From Burkholderiaceae bacterium (GTDB taxonomy: Bacteria > Pseudomonadota > Gammaproteobacteria > Burkholderiales > Burkholderiaceae_E), in contig JAJPES010000077.1 of NCBI GenBank assembly GCA_021166725.1, positions 1 through 64,000 of the forward strand: a stretch of 64,000 nucleotides of DNA, given 5' to 3'. This document shows positions 43,915 to 52,269 of the stretch, piece after piece. The notes below the pieces were generated by a model, which did no database searches, was not told where the DNA came from, and saw nothing but the letters and a program-made list of their open reading frames with translations. Position numbers and translations under genes: made by a program. Position 1 is the stretch's first letter. Each line of letters begins with the position of its first letter.

Positions 43915-44948
43915 GTTTCCTCTGGCCCGATCTGCTCTGGTCACTGGCGGTCGTCCCGCTGCTCGTCGCGCTGTATTTCTGGGTGCTGTCGCGCCGCAGG
44001 AAGGTCGCCGTGCGCTATGCCGGACTCGAACTGGTACGCGAAGCCGCCGGCGCCCAACGCTGGCGACGACACGTTCCGCCGCTGCTGCTGCTGCTGGCCA
44101 TCACGACGCTGCTGCTCGCCGTCGCGCGCCCCACCGCCGTCGTCACGCTGCCGTCGAAACACGAGACGGTGATCCTCACGATGGACGTCTCGGGCAGCAT
44201 GCGCGCGAGCGACGTCGCCCCCACCCGACTGGGCGCCGCCCAGCTCGCGGCGCGCTCGTTCGTCGAACAGCAGCCGCGCAGCACGCGCGTGGGCATCGTC
44301 ACCTTCGGCGGCGGCGCTGCGCTGGTGCAGCCGCCCACGCAGAGCCGCGACGACCTGCTGAACGCGATCGACCGCTTCGAGTTGCAGCGCGGCACCGCGG
44401 TGGGCAGCGGAATCCTGATGTCGCTGAAGACGATCTTCCCCGACGAGGAAATCGAACTGCCGTCGTTCGACGCGCGGCGCGCGGCGACCGCAACCTCGCT
44501 CGACGCGCCGCAGCGCCCGGCCGCCGGGCCGGCGAAGCGCGTCGCTCCGGGTTCCTACACTTCGGCGGTGGTGATCCTGCTGTCGGACGGCCAGACGACC
44601 ACCGGTCCCGACCCGCTCGAGGCAGCGAAGCTGGCCGCCGACCACGGCGTGCGCATCTACACGGTGGGAATCGGCACGCCCAACGGCGAGATCCTGATCG
44701 GCGACGGATGGTCGATGCGCGTGCGACTGGACGAGGAAGCGCTGAAGGCGATCGCCAAGACCACCGACGCCGAATACTTCTACGCGGCCACCGCCGACGA
44801 CCTGAAGAAGGTCTACGACTCGCTGAACAGCAAGCTCGTGTTCGAGACGCGCGATACCGAGATCACGTCGCTGTTCGCCGCGGTGGCGGCGGCGCTGGCG
44901 GTGGTTTCGGCGCTGCTGTCGCTGGTGTGGTTCAACCGGGTGGTGTGA
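43911..44948 (+). CDS. Membrane vWA-domain protein (BatA-like)
   Basis: 345 residues. Two N-terminal hydrophobic segments (residues 8-27 and 55-72) flank a basic loop. The vWA domain carries the MIDAS motif TMDVSGSMRASD near residue 92. A late helix (about 320-340) ends SLVWFNRVV. It resembles BatA/YfbK-type proteins with an aerotolerance or envelope-assembly role. It completes the MoxR-DUF58-vWA set, 71 bases before the epsL-like gene. Confidence 0.9.
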   Translation: MSFLWPDLLWSLAVVPLLVALYFWVLSRRRKVAVRYAGLELVREAAGAQRWRRHVPPLLLLLAITTLLLAVARPTAVVTLPSKHETVILTMDVSGSMRASDVAPTRLGAAQLAARSFVEQQPRSTRVGIVTFGGGAALVQPPTQSRDDLLNAIDRFELQRGTAVGSGILMSLKTIFPDEEIELPSFDARRAATATSLDAPQRPAAGPAKRVAPGSYTSAVVILLSDGQTTTGPDPLEAAKLAADHGVRIYTVGIGTPNGEILIGDGWSMRVRLDEEALKAIAKTTDAEYFYAATADDLKKVYDSLNSKLVFETRDTEITSLFAAVAAALAVVSALLSLVWFNRVV

Positions 44949-45019
44949 GGGCCACTGAAGCAGGCGTTCAGTCTCATCCACGCAACAACCCCGCGCGAGC
45001 GGTTGCTATCATCGCGCCC

Positions 45020-46294
45020 ATGTCCTGGGCTGCCTCGTCGCGTGCGCACCGCTTTTCGCGCGCGAAGGCCGTCCCGAGCGCGATTTGTGCACTATTCACG
45101 CTCGCAGGCGCGCACGCGCAGGCCCCGCACGCGGACGGCGAAGCGGTCGTCTTCTCCGCGTCGCAGGGCTTTCGCCACGAATCGAACCTGCTGCGCCTGC
45201 CCTCGAACCTTTCGCCGTCGGCGGTGACGGGCGGCGCCGCGAAGAGTCGCTCCGACCTCGTTTCCACCACGCGCGCGGGCGTTGCATTCGACGGCGACTT
45301 CAGCCTCCAGCGCCTGCGCGCCGACGCCTCGGTGCAGGCCGAGCGCTTCCGCCACAACGACATCTACGACAACGTCGGCTACGACGCCGGCGCGACCTGG
45401 GACGCCATCTACGGCCGCCAGTGGTACGGCCAGGGTCTTGTCCGCGTGAAGCGCTCGCTCGCATCCTTCAACGACACGCGCAGCAGCCAGCGCAACGTCG
45501 TCGCCGACGAGTTCCTGCGGCTGCAGGCCGGCTACCGCTTCACGACTTCGTGGTCGGCGATCGGCGCACTCGACCTGCGCTCGCGCGACTATTCCGCGCG
45601 ATCCTTCGACGGCCTGGACTCGCACGTCGTCGGCACCGAGTTCGGCGCGCGCTGGGAACCGCTGAGCGGAGCCGACTGGCGGTTCCTGTGGCGCCACGCC
45701 GCAGGCCGCTACCCGAACCGCCAGGTGTTCGACGCGCTGGGCAACCGGCTGCCGGTCTCGGTCGACAACGAATACGCCGAGGACCGCCTCTACACGACAC
45801 TCGGCATCGAGCCAAGCGACAAGACGCGCCTGCAGGGCGACCTCGGCTACACGCGCCGACGCTACGACCACCTCTCGGAACGCGACTTCGGCGGCATCAC
45901 CTTCGGCGCCCAATACACATGGCGCGCCAACGAACTCGCACGCGTCACCGGCTACGCACGACGCGACCTCGGCAGCTCCGAGACGCTGATTTCCAGCTAC
46001 GTCGACTCGCGCGTCATCGGGGTCGGCTCGAACTTCTGGGTCACGGGCAAGACCTCGGTACAGCTGCAGGCCGAGCATCGACGCGAGGATTACGCCGGCG
46101 ACCCCGGCTACCTGCTGCTGCGCTTCGACCAGCGCGAAGACCGACTCGGCGTGCTGAGCGGCTCGCTCACCTATGAACTCAGTCGGAAGATCTTCCTGTC
46201 GGCGCTGCTGCGCTTCGAGAACCGCAACTCGAACTACGCGCAGTTCGACTTCAACGCCCGCACCTTCGGCGTGAACGCCGAGATCCGCTACTGA
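45020..46294 (+). CDS. EpsL-like outer-membrane beta-barrel protein
   Basis: 424 residues with a signal peptide ending about AHA (residue 32, FTLAGAHAQAPHADG). The body alternates short beta-strands with aromatic ends, for example YGQGLVRVKRSLASFND and FLSALLRFENRNSNYAQFDF, and ends with a Tyr (EIRY), typical of an outer-membrane barrel. It matches the outer-membrane exopolysaccharide protein of PEP-CTERM/Eps loci (EpsL type). It begins 71 bases after the vWA gene and ends ten bases before epsE. Confidence 0.8.
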   Translation: MSWAASSRAHRFSRAKAVPSAICALFTLAGAHAQAPHADGEAVVFSASQGFRHESNLLRLPSNLSPSAVTGGAAKSRSDLVSTTRAGVAFDGDFSLQRLRADASVQAERFRHNDIYDNVGYDAGATWDAIYGRQWYGQGLVRVKRSLASFNDTRSSQRNVVADEFLRLQAGYRFTTSWSAIGALDLRSRDYSARSFDGLDSHVVGTEFGARWEPLSGADWRFLWRHAAGRYPNRQVFDALGNRLPVSVDNEYAEDRLYTTLGIEPSDKTRLQGDLGYTRRRYDHLSERDFGGITFGAQYTWRANELARVTGYARRDLGSSETLISSYVDSRVIGVGSNFWVTGKTSVQLQAEHRREDYAGDPGYLLLRFDQREDRLGVLSGSLTYELSRKIFLSALLRFENRNSNYAQFDFNARTFGVNAEIRY

Positions 46295-46304
46295 AGGACT
46301 CGCC

Positions 46305-47267
46305 ATGTACCGCTTTCGCATCGTCTCCGTCGGCGCGACGGCGATCGCCGCAGCTTCGTGCACACCGCGCGCGCCGGCCGCGCGCGCGCTCACCGCGTCC
46401 GCGCTCGCGACGCTCGTGCTGCTCGCCTCGCCGGCGCCTGCGGTCGCGCAGGCGCGGGGGGCAGCCGCCGCGGCGCCCGCAACGCAGCCGCTGCCGACCA
46501 GGTCCGCACAGCAGCTCGCGCTGCAGGCCGATAACCAGCACGGTGACTACCCGCTCGGTGCCGGAGACGTCATCCGCATCCAGGTGTTCCAGAGCCCCGA
46601 TCTCACCGTCGAGGCACGCGTCTCCGAAGGCGGGGTCATCTCGTTCCCGCTGCTCGGCGCGGTACGCGTCGGCGGGCTGTCGCCGATGCAGGCCGAACGA
46701 CTCATCGCCACCCGACTGCGCGACGGCGGCTTCCTGCAGAATCCGCAGGTCACGCTGAACGTCGTGCAGTTCCGCAGCCAGCAGGTGAGCGTGCTCGGCA
46801 GCGTGAACCGCCCGGGCCGCTATCCGCTCGAGACGACGGGCATGCGCCTGTCGGAGGTGCTCGCACTCGCCGGCGGCATCGCCACGGGTGGCGCCGACAC
46901 CGCGATCGTGATGACGCAGCGCGAGGGCCGGCCGATCCGCATGGAAATCGACGTCGCCGAGATGTTCCTCGCCAACCAGCCGGCCAACGACATCGTGCTA
47001 CAAGCGGGCGACACGATCTACGTGCACCGTGCGCCGCAGTTCTATGTCTACGGCCAGGTGCAACGCCCGGGCAACTACCAGCTCGAACGGGGCATGACGG
47101 TGGCGCAGGCGCTGGCGAAGGGCGGAGGCCTCACGCTGCGCGGAACGGAGAAGGGGCTGCGCCTGCAGCGGCGCGATGCACAGGGCGTCGTGCAGACGAT
47201 CGAGCCGAGGCTGGACGACCTGGTCGTGCCGGACGATCTGCTGTTCGTGCGGGAGAGTCTGTTCTAG
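46305..47267 (+). CDS. epsE: Polysaccharide export protein EpsE
   Basis: 320 residues with an N-terminal export signal (about residues 28-48, ALTASALATLVLLASPAPA). The Poly_export (Wza-like) domain is DYPLGAGDVIRIQVFQSPDL. Two SLBB domains follow (VSVLGSVNRPGRYPLETTGM and FYVYGQVQRPGNYQLERGMT). The first Cys (residue 19) is not in a good lipobox. It exports the finished polymer through the outer membrane. The end reads VPDDLLFVRESLF, and a matching fragment lies before epsF. Confidence 0.92.
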   Translation: MYRFRIVSVGATAIAAASCTPRAPAARALTASALATLVLLASPAPAVAQARGAAAAAPATQPLPTRSAQQLALQADNQHGDYPLGAGDVIRIQVFQSPDLTVEARVSEGGVISFPLLGAVRVGGLSPMQAERLIATRLRDGGFLQNPQVTLNVVQFRSQQVSVLGSVNRPGRYPLETTGMRLSEVLALAGGIATGGADTAIVMTQREGRPIRMEIDVAEMFLANQPANDIVLQAGDTIYVHRAPQFYVYGQVQRPGNYQLERGMTVAQALAKGGGLTLRGTEKGLRLQRRDAQGVVQTIEPRLDDLVVPDDLLFVRESLF

Positions 47268-47287
47268 AGTTCCGGGCCCGGCGAGCG

Positions 47288-47920
47288 CTACGAACGCTTC
47301 GCGCGCTGCTTGCCGGCCCGCGCGCCCACTACGCCCAAACCCGCGAGCAGCATTACCCATTCATGCGGTTCGGCCACCGCGGCAACCTGAAGCGAAGTCA
47401 GCAAAAAAGAGCCCTCGACGCGATCAAGGGTCGATCCGAAGCTGATGTAGTTCGTTCCCGACGGCGCAAGCAGCTTCGCCGGGTCGAAGGCGGTGCTCGA
47501 CAGCCAATCCAGGGACGTATAACGGCCAAACCACGTCCAGTTCTGATTCGACGCAGATTCGCTCGAGACACTCATGAAGATCCGATCGGCACCGGCCTCG
47601 TTGTGAATGTCCATGTAGGTTTCGAAATTCGCTTCGTTGGGGACTCGCGCTGTCGAGAACGAACCTCCTCCCCACTGGATCTCGAAATGCGGCACAACCC
47701 AGCTGTATCCGGATGCCGAAACCGGAGATTGATCCTGCGGAGCGCCAACGACATCGACCGTCACGGTTCCCCAAAACGGGATATCGCCCTCGCCTACGAA
47801 GTTATCGAGTCCACCTGTTCCGGTGAAATCGTATGTAACGGCGGCCTGGGCGACAGCGGCGAACGCCAGCAGGCCAGCCGCGAAAAACTTCGATGTCGCA
47901 CGAAACCGGGTTTCGCTCAT
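47288..47920 (-). CDS. PEP-CTERM protein, tandem copy A
   Basis: 210 residues with signal peptide MSETRFRATSKFFAAGLLAF ending VAQA. The body shares WGTVTVDVVGAP, FEIQWGGGSFSTARVPNE and SLDWLSSTAFDPAKLL with the next gene, so they are tandem duplicates. The sorting tail is AEPHEWVMLLAGLGVVGARA plus GKQRAKRS, with the first Pro-Glu-Pro changed to Ala-Glu-Pro. It lies 24 bases after copy B, so it is probably co-transcribed. Both are less G+C-rich than the flanks. Confidence 0.85.
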   Translation of the reverse strand: MSETRFRATSKFFAAGLLAFAAVAQAAVTYDFTGTGGLDNFVGEGDIPFWGTVTVDVVGAPQDQSPVSASGYSWVVPHFEIQWGGGSFSTARVPNEANFETYMDIHNEAGADRIFMSVSSESASNQNWTWFGRYTSLDWLSSTAFDPAKLLAPSGTNYISFGSTLDRVEGSFLLTSLQVAAVAEPHEWVMLLAGLGVVGARAGKQRAKRS

Positions 47921-47944
47921 TTCCGTCTCCGACTAAAAGAAAGC

Positions 47945-48619
47945 TTACGCGAACGACGTTCGAAGACGGCGCTTCTGAGCGGCCACGCCGACGACTCCGA
48001 GACCCGCGAGCATCAGGACCCACTCGTGCGGTTCGGGAACGGGAGCAGTGAGCGAGTCGAGAGTGATCCAACCGCTTGTCTGGGAGGGAGAGTAGTAGCC
48101 TCCTCCCCAGAACCAAATGCCGTTGCTCGCGTTCTGTCCGGGCGCCATTTCCTTGGTCAAGTCGAAATTGGTACTCGACAACCAGTCGACATCGTTGGTC
48201 GAACGGTTGAGCTCTGCATAACTGTACCGATACTGGCTCACATTGTTCGGATCGAAGGAACTGATGCTGTATGTGCGCGTGAAAAGCTGATCGGGAAATG
48301 TCTTGTTTTGAACGACAGTAGAAGAGTCGAAGTATTCCTCGTTTGGAACTCTTTCGGTAACAAAGCTTCCGTCGGCCCAATGAATGACGAAACTCGGAGT
48401 TATCCAGCCGCGGTTCGCACTGGCTACAACACCGTCCTGATATTCTGGCGATCCGACGACATCGAACGTCACCGTTCCCCAGAAATTGGTAGCCGCCGAA
48501 TTGGATACCGTTCCAGTTCCAGTGAATTGATATGTCGTCGCAGAGTGCGCCGATCCGATGTCCGCTAAAAGAGCGAAGAAGAACGCAGCCGCCGCACTCG
48601 CTCGCAAGATATCCATCAT
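47945..48619 (-). CDS. PEP-CTERM protein, tandem copy B
   Basis: 224 residues from an ATG with GGGAG upstream. Signal peptide MMDILRASAAAAFFFALLAD ends near SAHSA. The body includes WGTVTFDVVGSPEYQDGVVA, FVTERVPNEEYFDS and DVDWLSSTNFDLTKEM, then the sorting tail VPEPHEWVLMLAGLGVVGVA with the basic end QKRRLRTSFA. Copy B keeps the full VPEP motif, unlike copy A. It lies upstream and probably shares its transcript with copy A. Confidence 0.87.
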   Translation of the reverse strand: MMDILRASAAAAFFFALLADIGSAHSATTYQFTGTGTVSNSAATNFWGTVTFDVVGSPEYQDGVVASANRGWITPSFVIHWADGSFVTERVPNEEYFDSSTVVQNKTFPDQLFTRTYSISSFDPNNVSQYRYSYAELNRSTNDVDWLSSTNFDLTKEMAPGQNASNGIWFWGGGYYSPSQTSGWITLDSLTAPVPEPHEWVLMLAGLGVVGVAAQKRRLRTSFA

Positions 48620-48646
48620 TTCTCTCCCGCTGGTCATGGTTGCTTT

Positions 48647-48662
48647 AGCTGTTCGGCCGCCA
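48647..48662 (-). promoter_or_regulatory. Weak sigma-54-like site before PEP-CTERM copy B
   Basis: On the minus strand TGGCGGCCGAACAGCT keeps the GG and GC pairs of the -24/-12 elements at the right spacing but differs at four other positions. It would place the start about 17 bases before the ATG at 48619. It is weaker than the sites at 26628 and 50491. Confidence 0.3.
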
Positions 48663-48696
48663 ATTCGATGGCGACGGTCCCCACTACTCCCTTCCT

Positions 48697-50091
48697 TCAA
48701 TACGCCCGCGGATCCCCCCGCACCGTCACCACCACCGTCCGCCAGAGAATCCTCAAATCCAGCGTCAACGACCAGTCGCGCAGATACGCGAGGTCGTACT
48801 CGATCCGCCTGCGCATCTGCTCGACCGACTCGGTTTCCCCGCGCGCGCCGCTCACCTGTGCCAGGCCGGTGATGCCCGGCTTCACCTTATGCCGCACCAT
48901 GTAGCCCTTGATGAGCCGGCGGTACTGCTCGTTGTGCGCCACGGCGTGCGGGCGCGGACCGACGACGCTCATGCGCCCCTGCAGCACGTTGAAGAACTGC
49001 GGCAGCTCGTCGAGCGAGGTGCGCCGCAGGAAGCGCCCGAAGGGCGTGACGCGGTCGTCGTCCTTCGTCGCCTGGCGGATCGTGCTGCCGTTCTCCATCA
49101 CGCGCATGCTGCGGAACTTCCACACGCGAATCTCGCGTCCGTCCAGCCCGTAGCGGGTTTGCCGAAAGAGCACCGGGCCCGGTGACGACAGCTTCACGCC
49201 GATCGCGATGGCGAGCATCACCGGAGCGGAAACGACGAGCGCCATCGACGCGAGCGCGACATCGCTGAAGCGCTTGATCATGCCGGTTGCGCCCTGGAAG
49301 GGACTCTCGCAGACGGCGACGAGCGGCACCCCGCCCACCGTCTCGACGCGCGCCTGGATCAGGTCGTAGACGAAGATGTCGGGCGCGAAGTAGATCGACG
49401 CAGTCGTGTCGCGCAGCTCGTCGAGCAGCGCGAGGATGCGCGGCTGCGAAGCCATCGGCAGCGCGATGTAGATCGTCTGCACGCGGTTGGCCTTGACCCA
49501 CGCGGCCACCTGCGGGAGCCCTCCGGCGAGCGGCACCGCGCCGAGCGCGCCCAGCCGCGCGGACGAACGATCGTCGAAGAACGCGACCACGCGCGAATGG
49601 CCCACGTCCTCGGTGTTGATCACCTGCGCGAGCCGCTTGCCGAGATCGTTCGCGCCGATGACGACACAGTTCTGAACGCCCTGCAGCGCGATCACGCGCG
49701 GCACGAGCCACGGCGACGCGAAGTGCACCGCGTACAGCGCCATCGGCGTGCCGAGCACCCAGGCGGCGAGCACGCGCTCGTCGAAGGCGATGTGGTAACC
49801 CGTGACGTAGCCGAAGGCGAACAACAATCCGACCACCACGCCCCAGCCGACGACGATCTCGCGCACCAGCCCGCGCGGACGGCGACGGAACGGAATCGAT
49901 CCCGGATAGGTCAGCGAGAACGCGAGCGCCGCGAGCAGCACCTCGCCCGCGCGCAAACGCTCGTCGTACGCCCAGGTGCTCGCACACAGCACGGCGATGA
50001 CGACCATCGGATCGACGATCGACTTGAAGAACCCGATCAGGCTGCGGCCGCCCTGCAGCACGGTGCGGCCGGCGACCGGCGCGGCGTCCAT
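48697..50091 (-). CDS. epsB: Undecaprenyl-phosphate sugar phosphotransferase EpsB
   Basis: 464-residue polyprenyl-phosphate hexose-1-phosphate transferase that starts repeat-unit synthesis on the inner membrane. The first half has four or so membrane helices and a Rossmann-like CoA-binding-type region (NCVVIGANDLGKRLAQVINT). The C-terminal catalytic domain starts at KRFSDVALASMALVVSAPVM and contains SSPGPVLFRQTRYGLDGREI, WKFRSMRV, RRTSLDELPQFFNVLQGRMS and VVGPRPHA. The sugar is probably glucose or another hexose. It is divergent from the PEP-CTERM-epsD-epsF group. Confidence 0.92.
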   Translation of the reverse strand: MDAAPVAGRTVLQGGRSLIGFFKSIVDPMVVIAVLCASTWAYDERLRAGEVLLAALAFSLTYPGSIPFRRRPRGLVREIVVGWGVVVGLLFAFGYVTGYHIAFDERVLAAWVLGTPMALYAVHFASPWLVPRVIALQGVQNCVVIGANDLGKRLAQVINTEDVGHSRVVAFFDDRSSARLGALGAVPLAGGLPQVAAWVKANRVQTIYIALPMASQPRILALLDELRDTTASIYFAPDIFVYDLIQARVETVGGVPLVAVCESPFQGATGMIKRFSDVALASMALVVSAPVMLAIAIGVKLSSPGPVLFRQTRYGLDGREIRVWKFRSMRVMENGSTIRQATKDDDRVTPFGRFLRRTSLDELPQFFNVLQGRMSVVGPRPHAVAHNEQYRRLIKGYMVRHKVKPGITGLAQVSGARGETESVEQMRRRIEYDLAYLRDWSLTLDLRILWRTVVVTVRGDPRAY

Positions 50092-50559
50092 ATTGTTTTC
50101 TCCCCTGCCCGGCGCCGGGATCTACGCAAGAACCCTGCCATACAAGGACAAGAGCAGCGTTCCGCCCTCCAAGCACGAAAACACCTGGAGGCACGGGCTA
50201 TATCCGATACAGAACGTCAACTATGGCGACGCTGAACGCGTTCGAAACCTCGCTTCATCGCAGGAAAAAGCGCCGTCCATTCAATGGCTTGCGCAGCGCT
50301 CCCAGTGCGCAGCGAAGTTGAAGATGCAACAGATATGCCGTAAACGGAGCCGACAGATTGTTCAGTTTTGAACGCTTTTTGCTGTTCTTGCTGTATCGGA
50401 ACCGATGGCCGCAGCGCCCGTGAAACGGTTTCAGGGATGCGAACGACGCGTTTGTTGCATGTGAAACAACGATCGCCATTAAGGAACGAATGGCACGTTT
50501 CCTGCTTCGGTAATCGGGCGCTCGACAACAGCAGGCACGGGAAGACAGGGGAGTCGAAA
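50092..50559. promoter_or_regulatory. 468-base divergent spacer epsB / PEP-CTERM
   Basis: No coding gene is supported here. The right part holds a sigma-54 promoter at 50491. An imperfect palindrome, GTGAAACGGTTTCAG, lies at 50420-50434, about 80-100 bases upstream of the expected start, where enhancer-binding proteins usually bind. Another GTGAAAC is at 50461-50467. The left 150 bases should contain the epsB promoter, but no clear boxes were seen. Confidence 0.45.
50491..50506 (+). promoter_or_regulatory. Putative sigma-54 promoter of a PEP-CTERM gene
   Basis: TGGCACGTTTCCTGCT matches the -24/-12 consensus at all but one of the twelve defined positions. It predicts a start near 50517, 43 bases before the ATG at 50560. 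The flank GGAAC just upstream also occurs before the site at 26628. PEP-CTERM systems are known to use a sigma-54 activator (PrsK/PrsR), which supports this call. Confidence 0.75.
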
Positions 50560-51066
50560 ATGAAGAAATCGCTGACAGCAATCGCCGTATGCGGCGCGCT
50601 TTTCGCTTTCGCCGGTCAGGCGAATGCAGATACTTGGAACGCTGGGACTCTCACTTCAGCAGCTAGTGTTCACACGTTCATCAACCCGGCTGGAACCTTC
50701 AACGATTACGTCAATTTCCAGATTCCGTCGCTCTCGGATCTCGGTGCGAGCGCTGTGCCACTGAATCTGACGTTTCCGGGTGTCTCGTTCGGCGTAACAG
50801 GTCTGACGGGATATCTGTTCGATGCGCTGAACGGCGTTGGCAATCAACTCCACACGATGCAGGGCGACAACGCGACGTACACCTTCAGTAACCTTGGAGC
50901 AGGTTCCTACAGTTTCCGGTTCACGGGAGACGCTGCCTCCGGAGGCGGCGGTTACATGGTCGGCCTCTCAGTCGCCGCGATCCCCGAACCCAGCGAATGG
51001 GCAATGATGCTCGCCGGCCTGGGTCTCGTCGGCGCCGTCGCGGCACGCCGTCGCCGTCGCGCATAA
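50560..51066 (+). CDS. PEP-CTERM sorting-domain protein (FxDxF-like)
   Basis: 168 residues. Signal peptide MKKSLTAIAVCGALFAFAGQ ends ANA before DTWNAG. The segment AGTFNDYVNFQIPSLSDLG resembles the FxDxF-type PEP-CTERM proteins, followed by a Gly-rich beta body and the sorting tail IPEPSEWAMMLAGLGLVGAV with ARRRRRA. GGGGAG precedes the ATG. It has a dedicated promoter and a strong terminator, so it is probably a single-gene transcript with high output, likely a matrix protein tied to the polysaccharide. Confidence 0.9.
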   Translation: MKKSLTAIAVCGALFAFAGQANADTWNAGTLTSAASVHTFINPAGTFNDYVNFQIPSLSDLGASAVPLNLTFPGVSFGVTGLTGYLFDALNGVGNQLHTMQGDNATYTFSNLGAGSYSFRFTGDAASGGGGYMVGLSVAAIPEPSEWAMMLAGLGLVGAVAARRRRRA

Positions 51067-51075
51067 ACACCGTCC

Positions 51076-51108
51076 GAACGAAGCCGCATCGCGGCTTCGT
51101 TCATTATT
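51076..51108 (+). terminator. Strong intrinsic terminator after the PEP-CTERM gene
   Basis: GAACGAAGCCGC and GCGGCTTCGTTC form a perfect 12-bp stem with a three-base loop (ATC), followed by ATTATTG. It begins ten bases past the stop. Confidence 0.75.
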
Positions 51109-51197
51109 GACGTCGAAAGAAGCAATCGTGACGCAGTCGTCCCCGAGGGCGCTCAGCGGGCGATAGGATTCCTCGGCGCATTTTCTCGAGGGACGAA

Positions 51198-52166
51198 ATG
51201 CCTGCCTCCCGCCGAAGCGTATACCGCTCGACGTCGCGCGGCCCCGTCGCTTCACTCGCCGCAGCGGCCCTGGTCGCCTTCGCGCTCACGAGTTGCGGCA
51301 GCAACGGCAGGACAGCGACGCAAGTCGCCGCGCAGGTCAACGGAGAGGAGATCTCGGTACACCAGATCAACTTCGTCCTGCAGCGCACCCCCGGGCTCAC
51401 CGCCGACCGCGCCGCCGAAGCGAAACACGCGATTCTCGAACGACTGATCGAGCAAGAAGTCCTGGTGCAGGCGGCCGACGCGAGCCGGCTGGATCGCGAT
51501 CCGGAAGTGCTGCAACGACTCGAAGCGTCCAAGCGCGAGATCCTTGCGCGCGCGCACCTCGAGCGCATCGCCGCCGCGGTGCCCAAGCCCGACGAAAAGG
51601 AGATCGCCGAGTTCTTCGCCGCGCAGCCGCAGCTCTTCACGAAGCGCCGGGTCTACAAATTCGACGAGGTCGGCCTCGCCACGCGCCCGGCGAACTGGTC
51701 GGAGCTCGAGAAGCAGCTGCAGCTCGCGAAGACCCTGGAGGAGGCGGCGACCGTTCTGCGCCAGCACCGCATCGACCCGGCGATCGCCACGAACGTCACC
51801 CGCCCTAGCGAGCAGCTTCCACTGGCGCTCCTCGCGAAGTTCGAGCAACTGACGCCGGGCGACGTCGTCCTCTACCCGCTGAACAGCGGCGTCGTCATCG
51901 CGCAGGTGCGGGCGGTGCGCACAGAGCCCGTCGACCAGAAGCGCGCCGGACCGATTATCGAGCAGTTCCTGCTGAACAAGAAGCGCAGCGACGCGGTGCA
52001 GGCCGAGACGAAACGGCTGCGGGACAGCGCCCAAATCAAGTATCTCGGGGAATTCGACGTCGGTGATCCGTCTCGCGCGCCCATGCACGCCGCCCGACCC
52101 GAGCCTTCGGCCCCCGGAGCCGACACCGAAAGCGAGATCGACAAGGGAGTGAAGAGCCTGAAGTAG
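51198..52166 (+). CDS. epsD: EpsD-type peptidyl-prolyl isomerase lipoprotein
   Basis: 322 residues. A signal peptide with lipobox ALTSCGS (Cys at 33) marks a lipoprotein. The mature part is SurA/PrsA-like: an N-terminal helical domain (AAQVNGEEISVHQINFVLQR, LIEQEVLVQAADASRLDRDP), then a parvulin-type region around FTKRRVYKFDEV. The C-terminal 40 residues are polar. EpsD homologues help folding or assembly of export components. It lies between the PEP-CTERM gene and the epsE remnant/epsF. Confidence 0.88.
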   Translation: MPASRRSVYRSTSRGPVASLAAAALVAFALTSCGSNGRTATQVAAQVNGEEISVHQINFVLQRTPGLTADRAAEAKHAILERLIEQEVLVQAADASRLDRDPEVLQRLEASKREILARAHLERIAAAVPKPDEKEIAEFFAAQPQLFTKRRVYKFDEVGLATRPANWSELEKQLQLAKTLEEAATVLRQHRIDPAIATNVTRPSEQLPLALLAKFEQLTPGDVVLYPLNSGVVIAQVRAVRTEPVDQKRAGPIIEQFLLNKKRSDAVQAETKRLRDSAQIKYLGEFDVGDPSRAPMHAARPEPSAPGADTESEIDKGVKSLK

Positions 52167-52215
52167 CGCAGTACGCATCCGAACGAGCCCTTCCGGCGCG
52201 CGCAAAACCTTCCAG

Positions 52216-52257
52216 CATCCGGACGACCTGCTGTTCGTTCGCGAGAGCTTTTTCTGA
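52216..52257 (+). pseudogene. Leftover 3' end of an epsE-like gene
   Basis: The in-frame codons HPDDLLFVRESFF and a stop resemble the C-terminus of EpsE (VPDDLLFVRESLF). Of 42 bases, 31 match the end of epsE at 47226-47267. There is no EpsE coding before it. In typical Eps loci epsE lies between epsD and epsF, exactly where this fragment sits. It is best read as the remains of the original epsE after the gene moved or was replaced upstream. Confidence 0.7.
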
Positions 52258-52269
52258 GGTTGCTCATCG

